Source: an uncultured Fretibacterium sp.
Lineage (GTDB): Bacteria; Synergistota; Synergistia; Synergistales; Aminobacteriaceae
Assembly (NCBI GenBank): GCA_937892105.1
Contig: CALAUZ010000038.1
Span: 1-56,384 of the forward strand
Length of the DNA: 56,384 bases
Reading direction: 5' to 3'
Under the pieces are notes generated by a model. The model worked only from the letters and a program-made list of their open reading frames with translations. It searched no databases and had not been told where the DNA came from. Shown here one piece after another: positions 25,445 to 35,500 of the stretch (position 1 is its first letter; the number at the start of each line of letters is the position of its first letter). Both the position numbers and the translations under genes were made by a program.

Positions 25445-27341
25445 GATGTATTCTGTCCTTAACTTCAGCTCGTTTAGCGTCATTGAAGCGGTCTAAAGAG
25501 CCGACCAAGTAGCCTGTAATTCTTCTTATCCGCTCAAACTTAATGTTGCGTTCATCTTCGCGTCGTCCACATGAAGGGCAAACATCGCCAATGATGCCAG
25601 AGTATCCGCATACCGGGTCTCTATCCAGCGGGTGATTGATAGCCCCATAGCCAATACCAGCTTCTTTCATTGCGCGAACAATCTTCATGAAAGCCTGCAG
25701 GTTGCTTGACGGGTCTCCATCCATCTCAATGTAAGTGATATGCCCTGCATTAGTAAGCTCATGGTACGGAGCTTCGAGCCTAATCTTGTTGAATGCGCTG
25801 ATTTTGTGGTACACCGGAACGTGGAAGCTGTTAGTGTAATAATCTCTGTCAGTAACGCCATAAATAATGCCGAAACGTGCTCTGTCTAGCTTAACGAACC
25901 TGCCTGACAATCCTTCTGCTGGGGTAGCTAGTAGAGTAAAGTTCAGCCCGTACGTTGCCGATGCTTTATCAGTCTTATCTCTCATGTGAGACACTATTTC
26001 AAGTCCCAGCTTTTGGGCATCTTCACTTTCTCCGTGATGTACGCCAATCAAAGCCTTCAAGCACTCAGCCAGCCCTATAAAGCCAATAGACAGCGTCCCA
26101 TGCTTTAGGACTTCACGAACTTCGTCATTCCATCCGAGATTTTCTGAGCCAAACCACACACCTTGCCCCATCAAGAACGGGTAATTCTTTACCTTACGTT
26201 TAGACTGTATCTCTAGTCTGTCCAGCAGTTGTACTATGACCAAGTCAATCATCTCATCAAGTCGCCTGTAGAAATCATCAATATCCTTATTGCTCAAAAT
26301 AGCCAATCTAGGTAAATTAATACTTGTAAAGCTAAGGTTACCCCTGCGAGTAACAACTTCTCTACTAGGGTCATATACGTTGCCGATAACCCTAGTTCTG
26401 CATCCCATATAGGCTATTTCCGTATCTATGTTGCCTTCTTTGTAATACTTCAGGTTGAAAGGAGCATCAATGAATGAAAAGTTAGGGAATAGTCTTTTTG
26501 CACTGACACGACACGCTAGCTGGAACAGGTCATAGTTAGGGTCATCCGGATTGTAGTTCACGCCTTCCTTTACTTTGAAGATACTGACAGGGAAGATAGC
26601 AGTTTCGCCATGCCCTAACCCTGCTTCAGTAGCTAATAGTAGGCTTTTAGTAACAAGTCGTCCTTCAGGTGAAGTATCAGTGCCGTAATTGACAGAGCTG
26701 AATGGAACTTGAGCACCTGCGCGGCTGTGCATAGTGTTAAGGTTGTGTAGTAGAGCTTCCATAGCTTGATAAGTCTCATTTTCAGTGTCAAGTTCAGCGT
26801 CAGTCCTTGCGAGAGCCTTTGCTTTATCTACAGCTTCCATATCGTTTTCATCAACGAGTTTCATATACCTATCGAGATTTTTGTCGAAAAGTTTCTGAAA
26901 AGTTTTCCTAACGTAAGGAGCGAGATAGAAGTCTAAAGCCGGGATACTTTGTCCGCCGTGTTGGTCATTCTGGTTAGACTGAATAGCGATACAAGCTAAA
27001 GCAGCTGCAGTTCTAATACCGCCAGGCTCACGTAAAGTTCCATGCCCCGTGCCAAAGCTGCCAGTGAAGAGTTTATGAAGGTCAATTTGGCAACAAGTAG
27101 TAGTGAGAGTAAGGAAGTCCATATCGTGAATGTGAATATCTCCATCATTATGAGCCTTTGCGTGTTCATGGCGCAATACATAATGCTCATTAAAGTACTT
27201 TGCGCCTTCAGACCCGTAACGGAGCATAGTGCCCATAGAAGTATCGCCATCTATGTTAGCATTTTCGCGCTTTAGGTCATTGTTATCAGCGTCTTTGAAT
27301 GTGAGTTCTTTATATATATCCATAAGTTTACTGTCGTCCAT
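25437..27341 (-). CDS. nrdD: Anaerobic ribonucleoside-triphosphate reductase
   Basis: 634 residues; reduces ribonucleoside triphosphates to deoxy forms without oxygen. It contains the family core (HIHDMDFLTLTTTCCQIDLH, EAGLGHGETAIFPVSIFKVK). Near the C-terminus is the four-Cys zinc site (CGYSGIIGDVCPSCGRRE, around residue 580), followed by the glycyl radical loop RRITGYLVG (around 612). The N-terminal ATP-cone regulatory domain of full-length enzymes (~700 residues or more) is missing, so allosteric dATP inhibition is probably absent; this is common in phage versions. ATG 27341 is chosen because a GGAGGA ribosome site lies 5 bases upstream. Confidence 0.95.
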   Translation of the reverse strand: MDDSKLMDIYKELTFKDADNNDLKRENANIDGDTSMGTMLRYGSEGAKYFNEHYVLRHEHAKAHNDGDIHIHDMDFLTLTTTCCQIDLHKLFTGSFGTGHGTLREPGGIRTAAALACIAIQSNQNDQHGGQSIPALDFYLAPYVRKTFQKLFDKNLDRYMKLVDENDMEAVDKAKALARTDAELDTENETYQAMEALLHNLNTMHSRAGAQVPFSSVNYGTDTSPEGRLVTKSLLLATEAGLGHGETAIFPVSIFKVKEGVNYNPDDPNYDLFQLACRVSAKRLFPNFSFIDAPFNLKYYKEGNIDTEIAYMGCRTRVIGNVYDPSREVVTRRGNLSFTSINLPRLAILSNKDIDDFYRRLDEMIDLVIVQLLDRLEIQSKRKVKNYPFLMGQGVWFGSENLGWNDEVREVLKHGTLSIGFIGLAECLKALIGVHHGESEDAQKLGLEIVSHMRDKTDKASATYGLNFTLLATPAEGLSGRFVKLDRARFGIIYGVTDRDYYTNSFHVPVYHKISAFNKIRLEAPYHELTNAGHITYIEMDGDPSSNLQAFMKIVRAMKEAGIGYGAINHPLDRDPVCGYSGIIGDVCPSCGRREDERNIKFERIRRITGYLVGSLDRFNDAKRAEVKDRIHHA

Positions 27342-27389
27342 AGTGTCCTCCAAAAGTGAATTGTGTGTAAGAGAATGAAAAGTGAAGTG

Positions 27390-27398
27390 ATTATAGCA
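27390..27398 (-). promoter_or_regulatory. Extended -10 promoter of nrdDG within a palindrome
   Basis: TGC then TATAAT on the minus strand, embedded in GTGAT-N9-ATCAC (27387-27405). The same TGCTATAAT element drives the helicase-loader gene at 21824-21832. The stretch aagtgattatagca plus c/t plus tat is shared with the other site. No good -35 element is visible. Confidence 0.5.
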
Positions 27399-27417
27399 TT
27401 ATCACAGAAAGAAATAT

Positions 27418-27435
27418 CCCCTGCCGAAGCAAGGG
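27418..27435 (-). terminator. TTCG-loop terminator after the Panacea gene
   Basis: On the minus strand CCCTTGC-TTCG-GCAGGGG, with a stable UUCG tetraloop, followed by ATATTTC. It lies just downstream of the Panacea gene stop (27472) and upstream of the nrdD promoter. A near-identical hairpin lies at 27942-27961. Confidence 0.6.
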
Positions 27436-27471
27436 AGTATGATAACGATGAATTAAGTGTGTTTTTTTTAC

Positions 27472-27903
27472 TTAGAGATTGCCATAATATAGAGCCATGC
27501 TTTCTTTAGAAATAATACTGTCAGATACTTGGCCTGCTGGTATTCCTTTGCGTGCTTCCTGCCAGGGGTCTTCCATGTGTGTAAGTTGGCTTAACCATTG
27601 AGCGTTGTGTGGTGCATAGTACTCTAAAACTTTATTGATAGTATCTTTTTGGTTATCAGATAAATTGTTGGAGTTACCCGGCTCATTATTAGCGGTAACA
27701 CTAAAAACACCTTTTGTAGCATTGTAAAGTTCTTTGCAGACCGGCCCGTTAGCCCAAGCCTGAAACTCTTCAGGAAATAATTCACAGTCATCCCAAACTA
27801 AACTCCAAGATTGAGAATAGTAGCAAAGTTTTTGTAATTTCATGGTTGACATTCTTCCGCAAGTTTCAAGAATATATTTAGCGACATCAAATACTGTAGG
27901 CAT
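27472..27903 (-). CDS. Panacea-domain (DUF4065) protein
   Basis: 143 residues from ATG 27903. The hallmark block is MSTMKLQKLCYYSQSWSLVW, followed by FPEEFQAWANGPVCKELYNA (residues about 46-65) and the C-terminal SQLTHMEDPWQEARKGIP, all typical of DUF4065/Panacea/SocA-type proteins. Members act as proteolysis-promoting or toxin-neutralising antitoxins and occur in phages. No toxin gene lies next to this copy: it is flanked by nrdD and the giant virion protein, with TTCG-loop terminators on both sides, so it is probably an independent unit. A ribosome site (AAGGATG) supports ATG 27903; GTG 27912 is an alternative. Confidence 0.85.
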   Translation of the reverse strand: MPTVFDVAKYILETCGRMSTMKLQKLCYYSQSWSLVWDDCELFPEEFQAWANGPVCKELYNATKGVFSVTANNEPGNSNNLSDNQKDTINKVLEYYAPHNAQWLSQLTHMEDPWQEARKGIPAGQVSDSIISKESMALYYGNL

Positions 27904-27941
27904 TGTGAGCACATCCTTTTAAAAATAAGTATAGCGAATAT

Positions 27942-27961
27942 CCCCCTGCCGAAGCAAGGGG
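27942..27961 (-). terminator. TTCG-loop terminator at the end of the late operon
   Basis: On the minus strand CCCCTTGC-TTCG-GCAGGGGG, then ATATTCG. It lies 11 bases after the stop of the giant-protein C-terminal frame (27973), so it should end the late transcript. Confidence 0.65.
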
Positions 27962-27972
27962 AGTATGTTTAG

Positions 27973-29067
27973 CTATTTCAAGAACTGGTCAGCCATCTTG
28001 TGAAAGAAACTGTTAGCTCTGTTAAGATACTTTCTGTCATCTGCACTAATCCATTTCAGGAACTCAGCTTGTTCAGCCTTATTAAGTCCGTGTAATGGGT
28101 TCATGTTGCGCATAGATGCCTTCAAGCTTTTTTTGTTCCCGCCAAGTTTGTAGTATTCAGCCAAGTATTTCTGCACGTCTTCTTTATTGCCAAGTCTGAT
28201 AGCTGTACGCAAGTTCTGTAAAATGTTGCCTCTTGGAGTAAATCCAAAGCTGCCAGTTCGTTTTCCGAGCACGCGTTCTTGGAATTGTCTGACCAGGTTA
28301 AGTGTGTAGAAGTAGGCGGCTTCTTCAGCATCAGCCTGATACAAGAATAAGTTCTTGAACTCTTTCCAGTTGTCCACAGGTTTGCCAGTGATAGCCTTGT
28401 ACGGCCACGACATCCCAAATGATTGAGCGATGTATTGCCAATAATCCCTAATGTTTCTAGGGTGAGTGAAGTCAGGGAAATAGCTTTGTCCAGCAATCAA
28501 TTCTGCAGGTGTTTTGATGAGCGGGCTAATTCCAGACACTAGTTTATTTAGCGGTGAAGTAATGAGCTTCATGGCAAATCCTGTAAAGGTCTGCTGGCCA
28601 TTAAAGATGTTCTTTATGTCTTTAGCGAATGGGAAGAACGGAGAATCGTCCTGCCCAAACCATTCAAGGTTATCGAGCATAGCCCCTACTCTGTCAAAGT
28701 AGAGTACGTTGCCCTGTGCATCATGTCCTAAAGTAATGTGCGGCCTTTCTTTAATGTCTGGGGATAATTTATCTTCATCGTCCGGCCAAACGAGATGGTT
28801 GAATATGCTAATGAGCATAGCTAGCATGTTAATGAACAGGTATGTTTTAGCTATCTTGAAGCCATAGTAAGGGACATTGGCGAGTTGTCCCTTAAGGAAG
28901 CGTGAAGCGAAGTCGCCTAAGTTGTCTTCAGTGATGCCATTCTTGATAATCTGAACATATCGCTTGCCGTTGACTTCCAGCCATGAGTAAAATGGTACAA
29001 ATATATCTCTAAGGAATTTGCCAGTCTTTGTAACCTGGTCGTATGCGCCTACTAACTCATTACTCAT
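27973..29067 (-). CDS. C-terminal segment of the giant polyvalent virion protein (separated by a nonsense codon)
   Basis: 364 residues from ATG 29067. The same frame is open upstream for 25 more codons (KKEVLAVPAKTIKGIRDRAF) to a TAG at 29143-29145. Before that TAG it continues as the 29143-29553 segment, so this is the end of the giant protein rather than a separate gene. It has one hydrophobic segment (TYLFINMLAMLISIFNHLVW). It also has a domain seen at the C-terminus of large phage polyvalent proteins (PFYSWLEVNGKRYVQIIKNG, SFGMSWPYKAITGKPVDNWK). Without readthrough it would need internal initiation; no strong ribosome site is seen. Confidence 0.6.
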   Translation of the reverse strand: MSNELVGAYDQVTKTGKFLRDIFVPFYSWLEVNGKRYVQIIKNGITEDNLGDFASRFLKGQLANVPYYGFKIAKTYLFINMLAMLISIFNHLVWPDDEDKLSPDIKERPHITLGHDAQGNVLYFDRVGAMLDNLEWFGQDDSPFFPFAKDIKNIFNGQQTFTGFAMKLITSPLNKLVSGISPLIKTPAELIAGQSYFPDFTHPRNIRDYWQYIAQSFGMSWPYKAITGKPVDNWKEFKNLFLYQADAEEAAYFYTLNLVRQFQERVLGKRTGSFGFTPRGNILQNLRTAIRLGNKEDVQKYLAEYYKLGGNKKSLKASMRNMNPLHGLNKAEQAEFLKWISADDRKYLNRANSFFHKMADQFLK

Positions 29068-29142
29068 CTTGAAAGCTCTGTCTCTGATGCCCTTAATGGT
29101 TTTTGCCGGTACAGCAAGGACTTCTTTTTTGACAGATGCGCC

Positions 29143-29553
29143 CTAATTGCTTGGCAGATGGTCATCATTGCTTTGCATTTGGTGTATGTACTCCAAGTAA
29201 CAAGCATACCTTAGCCACTGCTCCCTGAAGTTAGAGAAATTCTGAATGCCGCTCCAAGTGAACTTATCAATGAGTGCCCATGCTTTTTTGGGTAGTGTAG
29301 CCCAATCCTTAGCGGTTTTTGATTTAAGTTCATCCATGAGTTTTTGGAACTCTTTGACTTGCTTGTAGTCTCCTAACTCCTGTGTGCTCTCGATAGTGAT
29401 AGCCCCTCCACGTTTTTGGAACTCACGAAGTTCTGGAGTAATATAGCCGTTGCCGTAGTAGAGTTCCCATAATTCATTTATAGCCTGCGGGAAGGACTGT
29501 AATGCTTTAGGGTTGCCCGCTATAATAGCGTCTAAGTCTCCTGTAATATTTCT
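29143..29553 (-). pseudogene. Linker segment of the giant virion protein in a shifted frame
   Basis: In the frame shifted by one base at about 29545 the sequence reads RNITGDLDAIIAGNPKALQS, then ELWELYYGNGYITPELREFQ and WATLPKKAWALIDKFTWSGI. It ends NDDHLPSN at a TAG. It joins the end of the 4032-residue frame (FFPTRAVKYNTQ) to the C-terminal segment. There is no start of its own except Met at 29337, so it represents the body of the giant gene disrupted by one indel and one nonsense codon. Confidence 0.6.
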
Positions 29554-32500
29554 GAGTATTGTACTTTACAGCTCTTGTCGGGAAGAATAGCATCCATTTT
29601 TTCCATCCCGTAGTAAGAGATTTAAAGAGTTTACTAGCCCATCCTCTAGGCTTTGGTGTAGCAATTTCTTCAAGGGTATCCACGATAGCTTTTGGCAGCA
29701 CTAGCAAATGAGACCCTGAGTTGTCTGTAAGTTTTGAACGTAAATCCTTTATAGTTTCTTCAGATAAGCCCATATCTCTACCGACGATTTCAAGTCCTAC
29801 GCCTAAAGCATTTTCCGTTGGAGTATGTGCTGACATGATGAAGTGTCCCAAGAGCGGACTAAAAATTCTGTAGGTATTTGGAATATGCCTTCCCCAATCT
29901 TTGCCATATTTAGCTATGAGTTTGTTCTTAATGTCATATGCTTTCTTTAGCAAACGTAAAGCTCTCATATTCTCAATATCTTTTAGTTGTCGTGCTCTTA
30001 TATCTATGACAGCTTCCATGTAGTTAGAGTTAAGCTCTTTGTTGTTAAGTATCTTTGAGTACTCTAGGATGTAGAAGTCATTACGTCTTACCTTTTCAGC
30101 AAGTCTAGGTAGCTCTAATTCTTCAGCAAGTTTAGCAAGCGTCTCATTGATGGTCTTACGTAGTTTATGTTCAGCCTGTATAGTTTCTGCTATAGCAGCG
30201 TCTCTTTTAGCCATAGTTCCAAACTTCTTGCGGTCAGCTATTAGAGAATCTCTTTTGAACCCAAAAGGTAATATTGCTTTGGGGTTTTGTATGCTGAAAG
30301 TGTAAATGTCATTCAGAAGCATGAAACGGCTAAATATGTTAAGTTGTTGAGCGTTAAGCCCTTTGATGTTTTTAGCGAACTCTTGAACTGCAAACATGAC
30401 TTGAGCTTCGCGTTGCCTATTCATACGGCGCAGAACTTCACGAGCATATGTGAACCTGCCTGTTTTATCAGAAGCAAGCTCTGGGAAGTCTCCTGTGAAG
30501 CCATGTAGCATTTCTTTTAACGAAGCCCTAATGGTATCCCAAGCCCCATTTTGGGACTTTTTGTTCAGTCCGCCAACAAAACGCTTTTCGGTTTCTTCAT
30601 CCCCAAAAGTGTTTAGCTGAGAATATCTCTCAACTAGCGGATTATTCTCTAGGTTAGCACGTGTTTCTGCATTTCTAGGTTCAACTTTTCCATTGAATTG
30701 ATGGTAATATTCCGTGCCATTTTCACGTCTTAATCTTATGAGTTGTTCTTCTGCTTGAACATCTTCAGTATCAGCTAATAGGGTGTTTTTGCGCTCTTCT
30801 TCGGTCATATTAGCTCTTTTCTCAGCATTGCGAGCTTCGACTTCGCCACCACTTCGCCAATAGGCAGCGTTACCAGAAATAGTGTCTCCATAGTATCTTT
30901 GTTCACGTGCATTTAGGCGAGCTTCATTCCAGTCAAAGAATAACTGCTGTTCTTTCTCATCATCAATGTAGTTATTGAGTAAGTATTCCTTTATGTCGTC
31001 AACATATCTGTAGTCCCCATCAAACTCTGAATTAATTCTCCCTACAAGGTATTTCCATAACCCTTGTTGAGATGGGGTAATTGAACGCCATATAGCTTTA
31101 GCTTTTCTGTCCCAATGTTTCCAGGTAGCCTTCCCAGCGTTATATTTTTCATTGCTAAAAGGTCTGCTGATGCTAGTTGCGAAGCCTTCAATTTGCTGAA
31201 TAGCGTGCTGGATTTCATGTATAAAAGCTGTGCGTATATCGTTAAGGCTTCTATCTAATTCAATGTTAAATTCTTTAGCTTCCCTATCGAAGAAGGTGCT
31301 GTTAGGGTAGTCATTAAAGATAACTGGATAATCCCGAAGTTCAGGGTATGCCTTAAAGAGTTCAGGAGCATTCCAAACTTGTTGTAATGTATATCTTTTG
31401 TATGGATTAATTTTTATATTGCCTTCACTGAGTATGTCATGCTTAATATTGCCATAAGGTATCTCATACTTCCATTTGTCGTCATGTCCTAACTCCCAAC
31501 CTGTGTCGTGCTTTATGCTTTTTGCATTCTTTCTAGTGTTAAGCATATCTTTTGCCTTAGCTAGATTATCCATACGTGTAGTAACGCCTTCAGCGGTATC
31601 AAGCCGTTTCGCACCAGGCTCACCAATGATTTGATGGTAAGTATTGGTGTCAGAAGAACTGAAGCTGCCTCTATTGTTTTTAGACTTAACCTGCACAGGC
31701 TTGAAGATGATATAGTCATCCATTCCTGGTGTTTCCATGTCGTTTACATCTCGAATGATAACGCCGTCATGAGTTCCGTAGCCTACTTTACCAGTCCGTA
31801 CAGCGCGAACTAATTCATCAGTAGTCTTGAAACGAGTTTCATGTTCCACAGAATATCTAGGGTAAGTTTCTAGTTGTCCATCACTGTTATGATATGTTAA
31901 TTGTTCATCATTGAGTTGAGAGCTGATATACCGGCTAGCATCGTACTCTGTTAAGAAAGGTTGTCCTTTATCGTTAGTGTAGATGGGAGCATTGAGTTTA
32001 TCATTAATCCAAATTTTGCCAATATTATTCCAGTCTTTACCTTCAGCGTCATAGATATATGGGCTTCTAATGTTTAGGAATACGTGATATACGTTGTTTC
32101 CTTCTTGGTAATTGAAGGTAGCATTATCTTGGCCTTTATAGTCTCCGAACCAAGCACCAGTTTTCCTAGTTTTGCCATAACCTTTAGTGTCAAAGACGGA
32201 AAAGCCGCCGTATGAAGTCCTATGCGTAACGAGCAAGGGTTCTCCATTTTCGTCTAAGACTTTGCTAGCTTCTTCAGGATGATGCTCCCAGTCTCCGAAC
32301 CAACGCTTAAACGCTGGAGTACGAACCATGAGCCATAATCTGTCTTCTAGGTGAGATTTCTTGCCGTTAGGAGCTTTGAAGAGCGTCCCTGTATTCTTGT
32401 ACTTCTCGTAAACTTCATCAATTTCCGGCTGATTGAATGGCAGTAGCAATTGCTGTCCATCAGCGTCTACACCATAGTAAGTATAGTTATTACTGTTTGT

Positions 32501-35500
32501 TCGCTGATGGTAAATGTTTTGTTCTCTAATATCGAAGTTGCCGTTGTTCTTTGTTGCGGACTTGATATGTTCAGGTATGCGTATAATGTAGTCATCCATT
32601 AGGTTTTCGCTACCACTATCAATAACATTTTTTATGATAACACCGTCATGTGTCCCATTGCCTAGTTCCCCATCCCATACCGCCATAACGATATGGTTTG
32701 TAGTCTCTAACTCGTTGCTCTCAACAGTATAGATGGGATTACCGTCTTCGTCTTCATTATCAATCAAGTTCCCGTATTCATCACGGAGAAGGTAGTTTTC
32801 AATATAGTCCCATGCATCTTCTTCATTGCCGATATAGGTATCCATGTCTCCTATGTAAATAGGCCATCCATGTTCATAAATTGTTACATCCCCCAGTTTA
32901 TTCCATTCTTTCCCATCTGCATCAAATTCATAGGGGTTTCGTATGTTAAGGAATACTGGATAAACGCCATTATCTTTATCAACACCAGTATAATATTCTG
33001 CGTCATCACGAGTTGGAGTAAACCAAGCATATCTACCCTTGCTGTCATCCATCCTAAATGCATCGAACTTATTATATGATCCATGATACACGACTAGTGG
33101 CTCACCATTCTCGTCTAGTACCTTGCTAGCATTACTTGGGTCATTCTCCCAGTCTCCGAACCATCGCTTGAAATTAGGTGTACGTACAGCAAGCCATTGG
33201 AGTTCGGTAAGGTTAGTGTGCTTGCCGTTAGGAGCTTTCATCCACTGCGGCGTACCTTCAAATTTCTTGCGAACTGCGTCCATCTGCTTGCGTGCTTCTG
33301 GAGTAAGCATAAAGTTATCAGCATTTATGGTTTGTGGAGTAGTTACATTACTGCTTGCCATCTGATGATAGTTTTCTGGTAGCGGATTACCATAGTCATC
33401 AAAGAGAAGCCAGTCGTTAGTGCTTTGAGTTTCGCTCAACAACGTGTTTCTTCTCTGTTCAGGAGTGAAGTCTATTCTATCTTCAGCATTTCTAGCTTCT
33501 ACTTCGCCGCCTAAATCTTGGTAAGCATCAAAACTACTAGTTCTTCCCCTGTATTTCTTGTCTAGTGTATCGAGTTGTGATTGTATATTCTCATACTCAT
33601 TGGCGAATGAAGAATGGCTTCTAGCTGATTTGAGCTGTCGGTCAGCTTCATCTATGGAAATTTCGTAGCTGTCAACTTTTCTCTTTAAGTTTCTACTTAG
33701 ACGATTTAGCTTTGTTCTAGTGTCAAGTTTGAATATTCGCTGTAAGAGTTTGGAGCGTTCTTCAAAGTCTGGTGTGAATACATCCTCGTCTCCACCTTTT
33801 GCAAACCCTTCAATATTCTGTATAGCGTGTTGTAGTTCATGAATGATAGTCCGGCTTATTTCCTTGTTATCGTCATTGTTCATTGCTTTTGTATTAAAAA
33901 CAATACGATTATTTGCTTTGTCATAATAAGCGGATGTATTGTCAGACATATCTTCGAGAACAAGCTCTAAATTTCTTAGTTGTGGGTAAGCCTTCATGAT
34001 TTCATTATCTTTGTCTAGTAAGTCTTTCATGAATGCTTTATCTTTGCTAGGAGAATAAGAGAGGTTGTTTAGCTGTCTAGACATTTTGCTAATTTCTTTT
34101 TGTATTGCTATCTTGCGTTCCTGTAAATTAGCGAACTCTGAACTACCCTTTTTATGTATGGATAACAAGCTGTCTAAGTATTTTTGTTCAGTTTTTAGCT
34201 TTTGGATTTCGTCAGACAATTGTTGTATTTTTTCTTGCCTTCCTATCCCTAAGAGTGTTTTTAGTCTCTCAGCTAAGTCAGCGTGGCTATCATCGACTTC
34301 ATATCGCCATTTGCCGTCTGGTGCTAATTCCCAACCTGTAGCAAGCCGTATAGTCTTAGGGTCTAAGAAGTTAGCCGTCATCTCTTTTGCTATTTGGAGA
34401 TTGTCCATTCGGGTAGTTATGCCTTCAAGCTCGTCTAATGCACGAGCACCCGCTTCGCCAATGATTTGATGATATATATCTCCAGTACTTGGAGAGTAAT
34501 TACCATTATTGCCTGTGGCCGATTTAATATTAGTGTTAGTAGGAACAACAAAGACATCACTACGGTAACTCTTGAAACTTCCATCAAATGCACTGTCCTT
34601 GATGTCCTTGAAGATAACACCATCATTTTCCCATCCCGACAATTCTCCCTTAAGTACGCCTCTGACTATTTCGTTTGTTGTTGAGTATTCATCGTTGATG
34701 TGGACTGTATATCTTGCATTTTCAGGTGTGTAACTTTCGTATCCATCTTCATCAAGTGGATAAACATTAGGGTCTTCACTTATATCGTATCCTATTACGT
34801 TATCGATATACTGTTCGGCATCGTGAGCAGATGTAAAAGGTTCTCCAGTCTGCTCGTTGTAATATATTTCCTCGCCAGTTTCTTTATCGTAAATGGTAAT
34901 CTCGCCTAAGTCATTCCAGTATCTTCCGCCACCTTCAATAATATATGGGTTACGTATATTGAGAAAGACTGCATATATTCCACCGTCGTCATTTAGTGCG
35001 TAAGAGTTTCCGTTTTCAAGGCTAGAAGTGAACCATGCACCAGTATCATACGAGCCACCTTCGCCGGTTGTATCAAATACGTCGAAGCCAGGAGCAGGAG
35101 TACCGTGATAGACCACCATAGGTTCGCCGTTTTCGTCAAGCACCTTGCTAGCATTATCAGGGTCATTTTCCCAATCGCCAAACCAAGTCTTGAAGAGTTC
35201 TGTCCTGACAGCCAACCACTGACGTTCTGTGAGATTAGATTTTTTACCGTTAGGGGCTTTCATCCATTGGTCTGTTCCGGCATACTTCTCATATACACGT
35301 TTCATCTGTTCCCTTGCTATTTCTGATAGGGGTTCGGCTAAATCTTCTTCAAAAGTGCCATTTGGAGTGTCGTTGAGAATATCTATGAGTGCTGACGCTA
35401 CAATTTTACTAGGTGCTTTTCCAAGTGAAATATTTGATATATTGTCAAGAGCTTTGATTGCTTCCTGATGAAGTTTTATCCTATCGCGTTGAGATTTTAT

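Noticed and set aside
29143..29145. Recoding of TAG or TAA as sense codons in this phage
   Set aside because: In-frame stops occur mostly in genes with other lesions, and several intact genes end with TAA, TAG or TGA at coupled overlaps, so a standard code is the simpler view.
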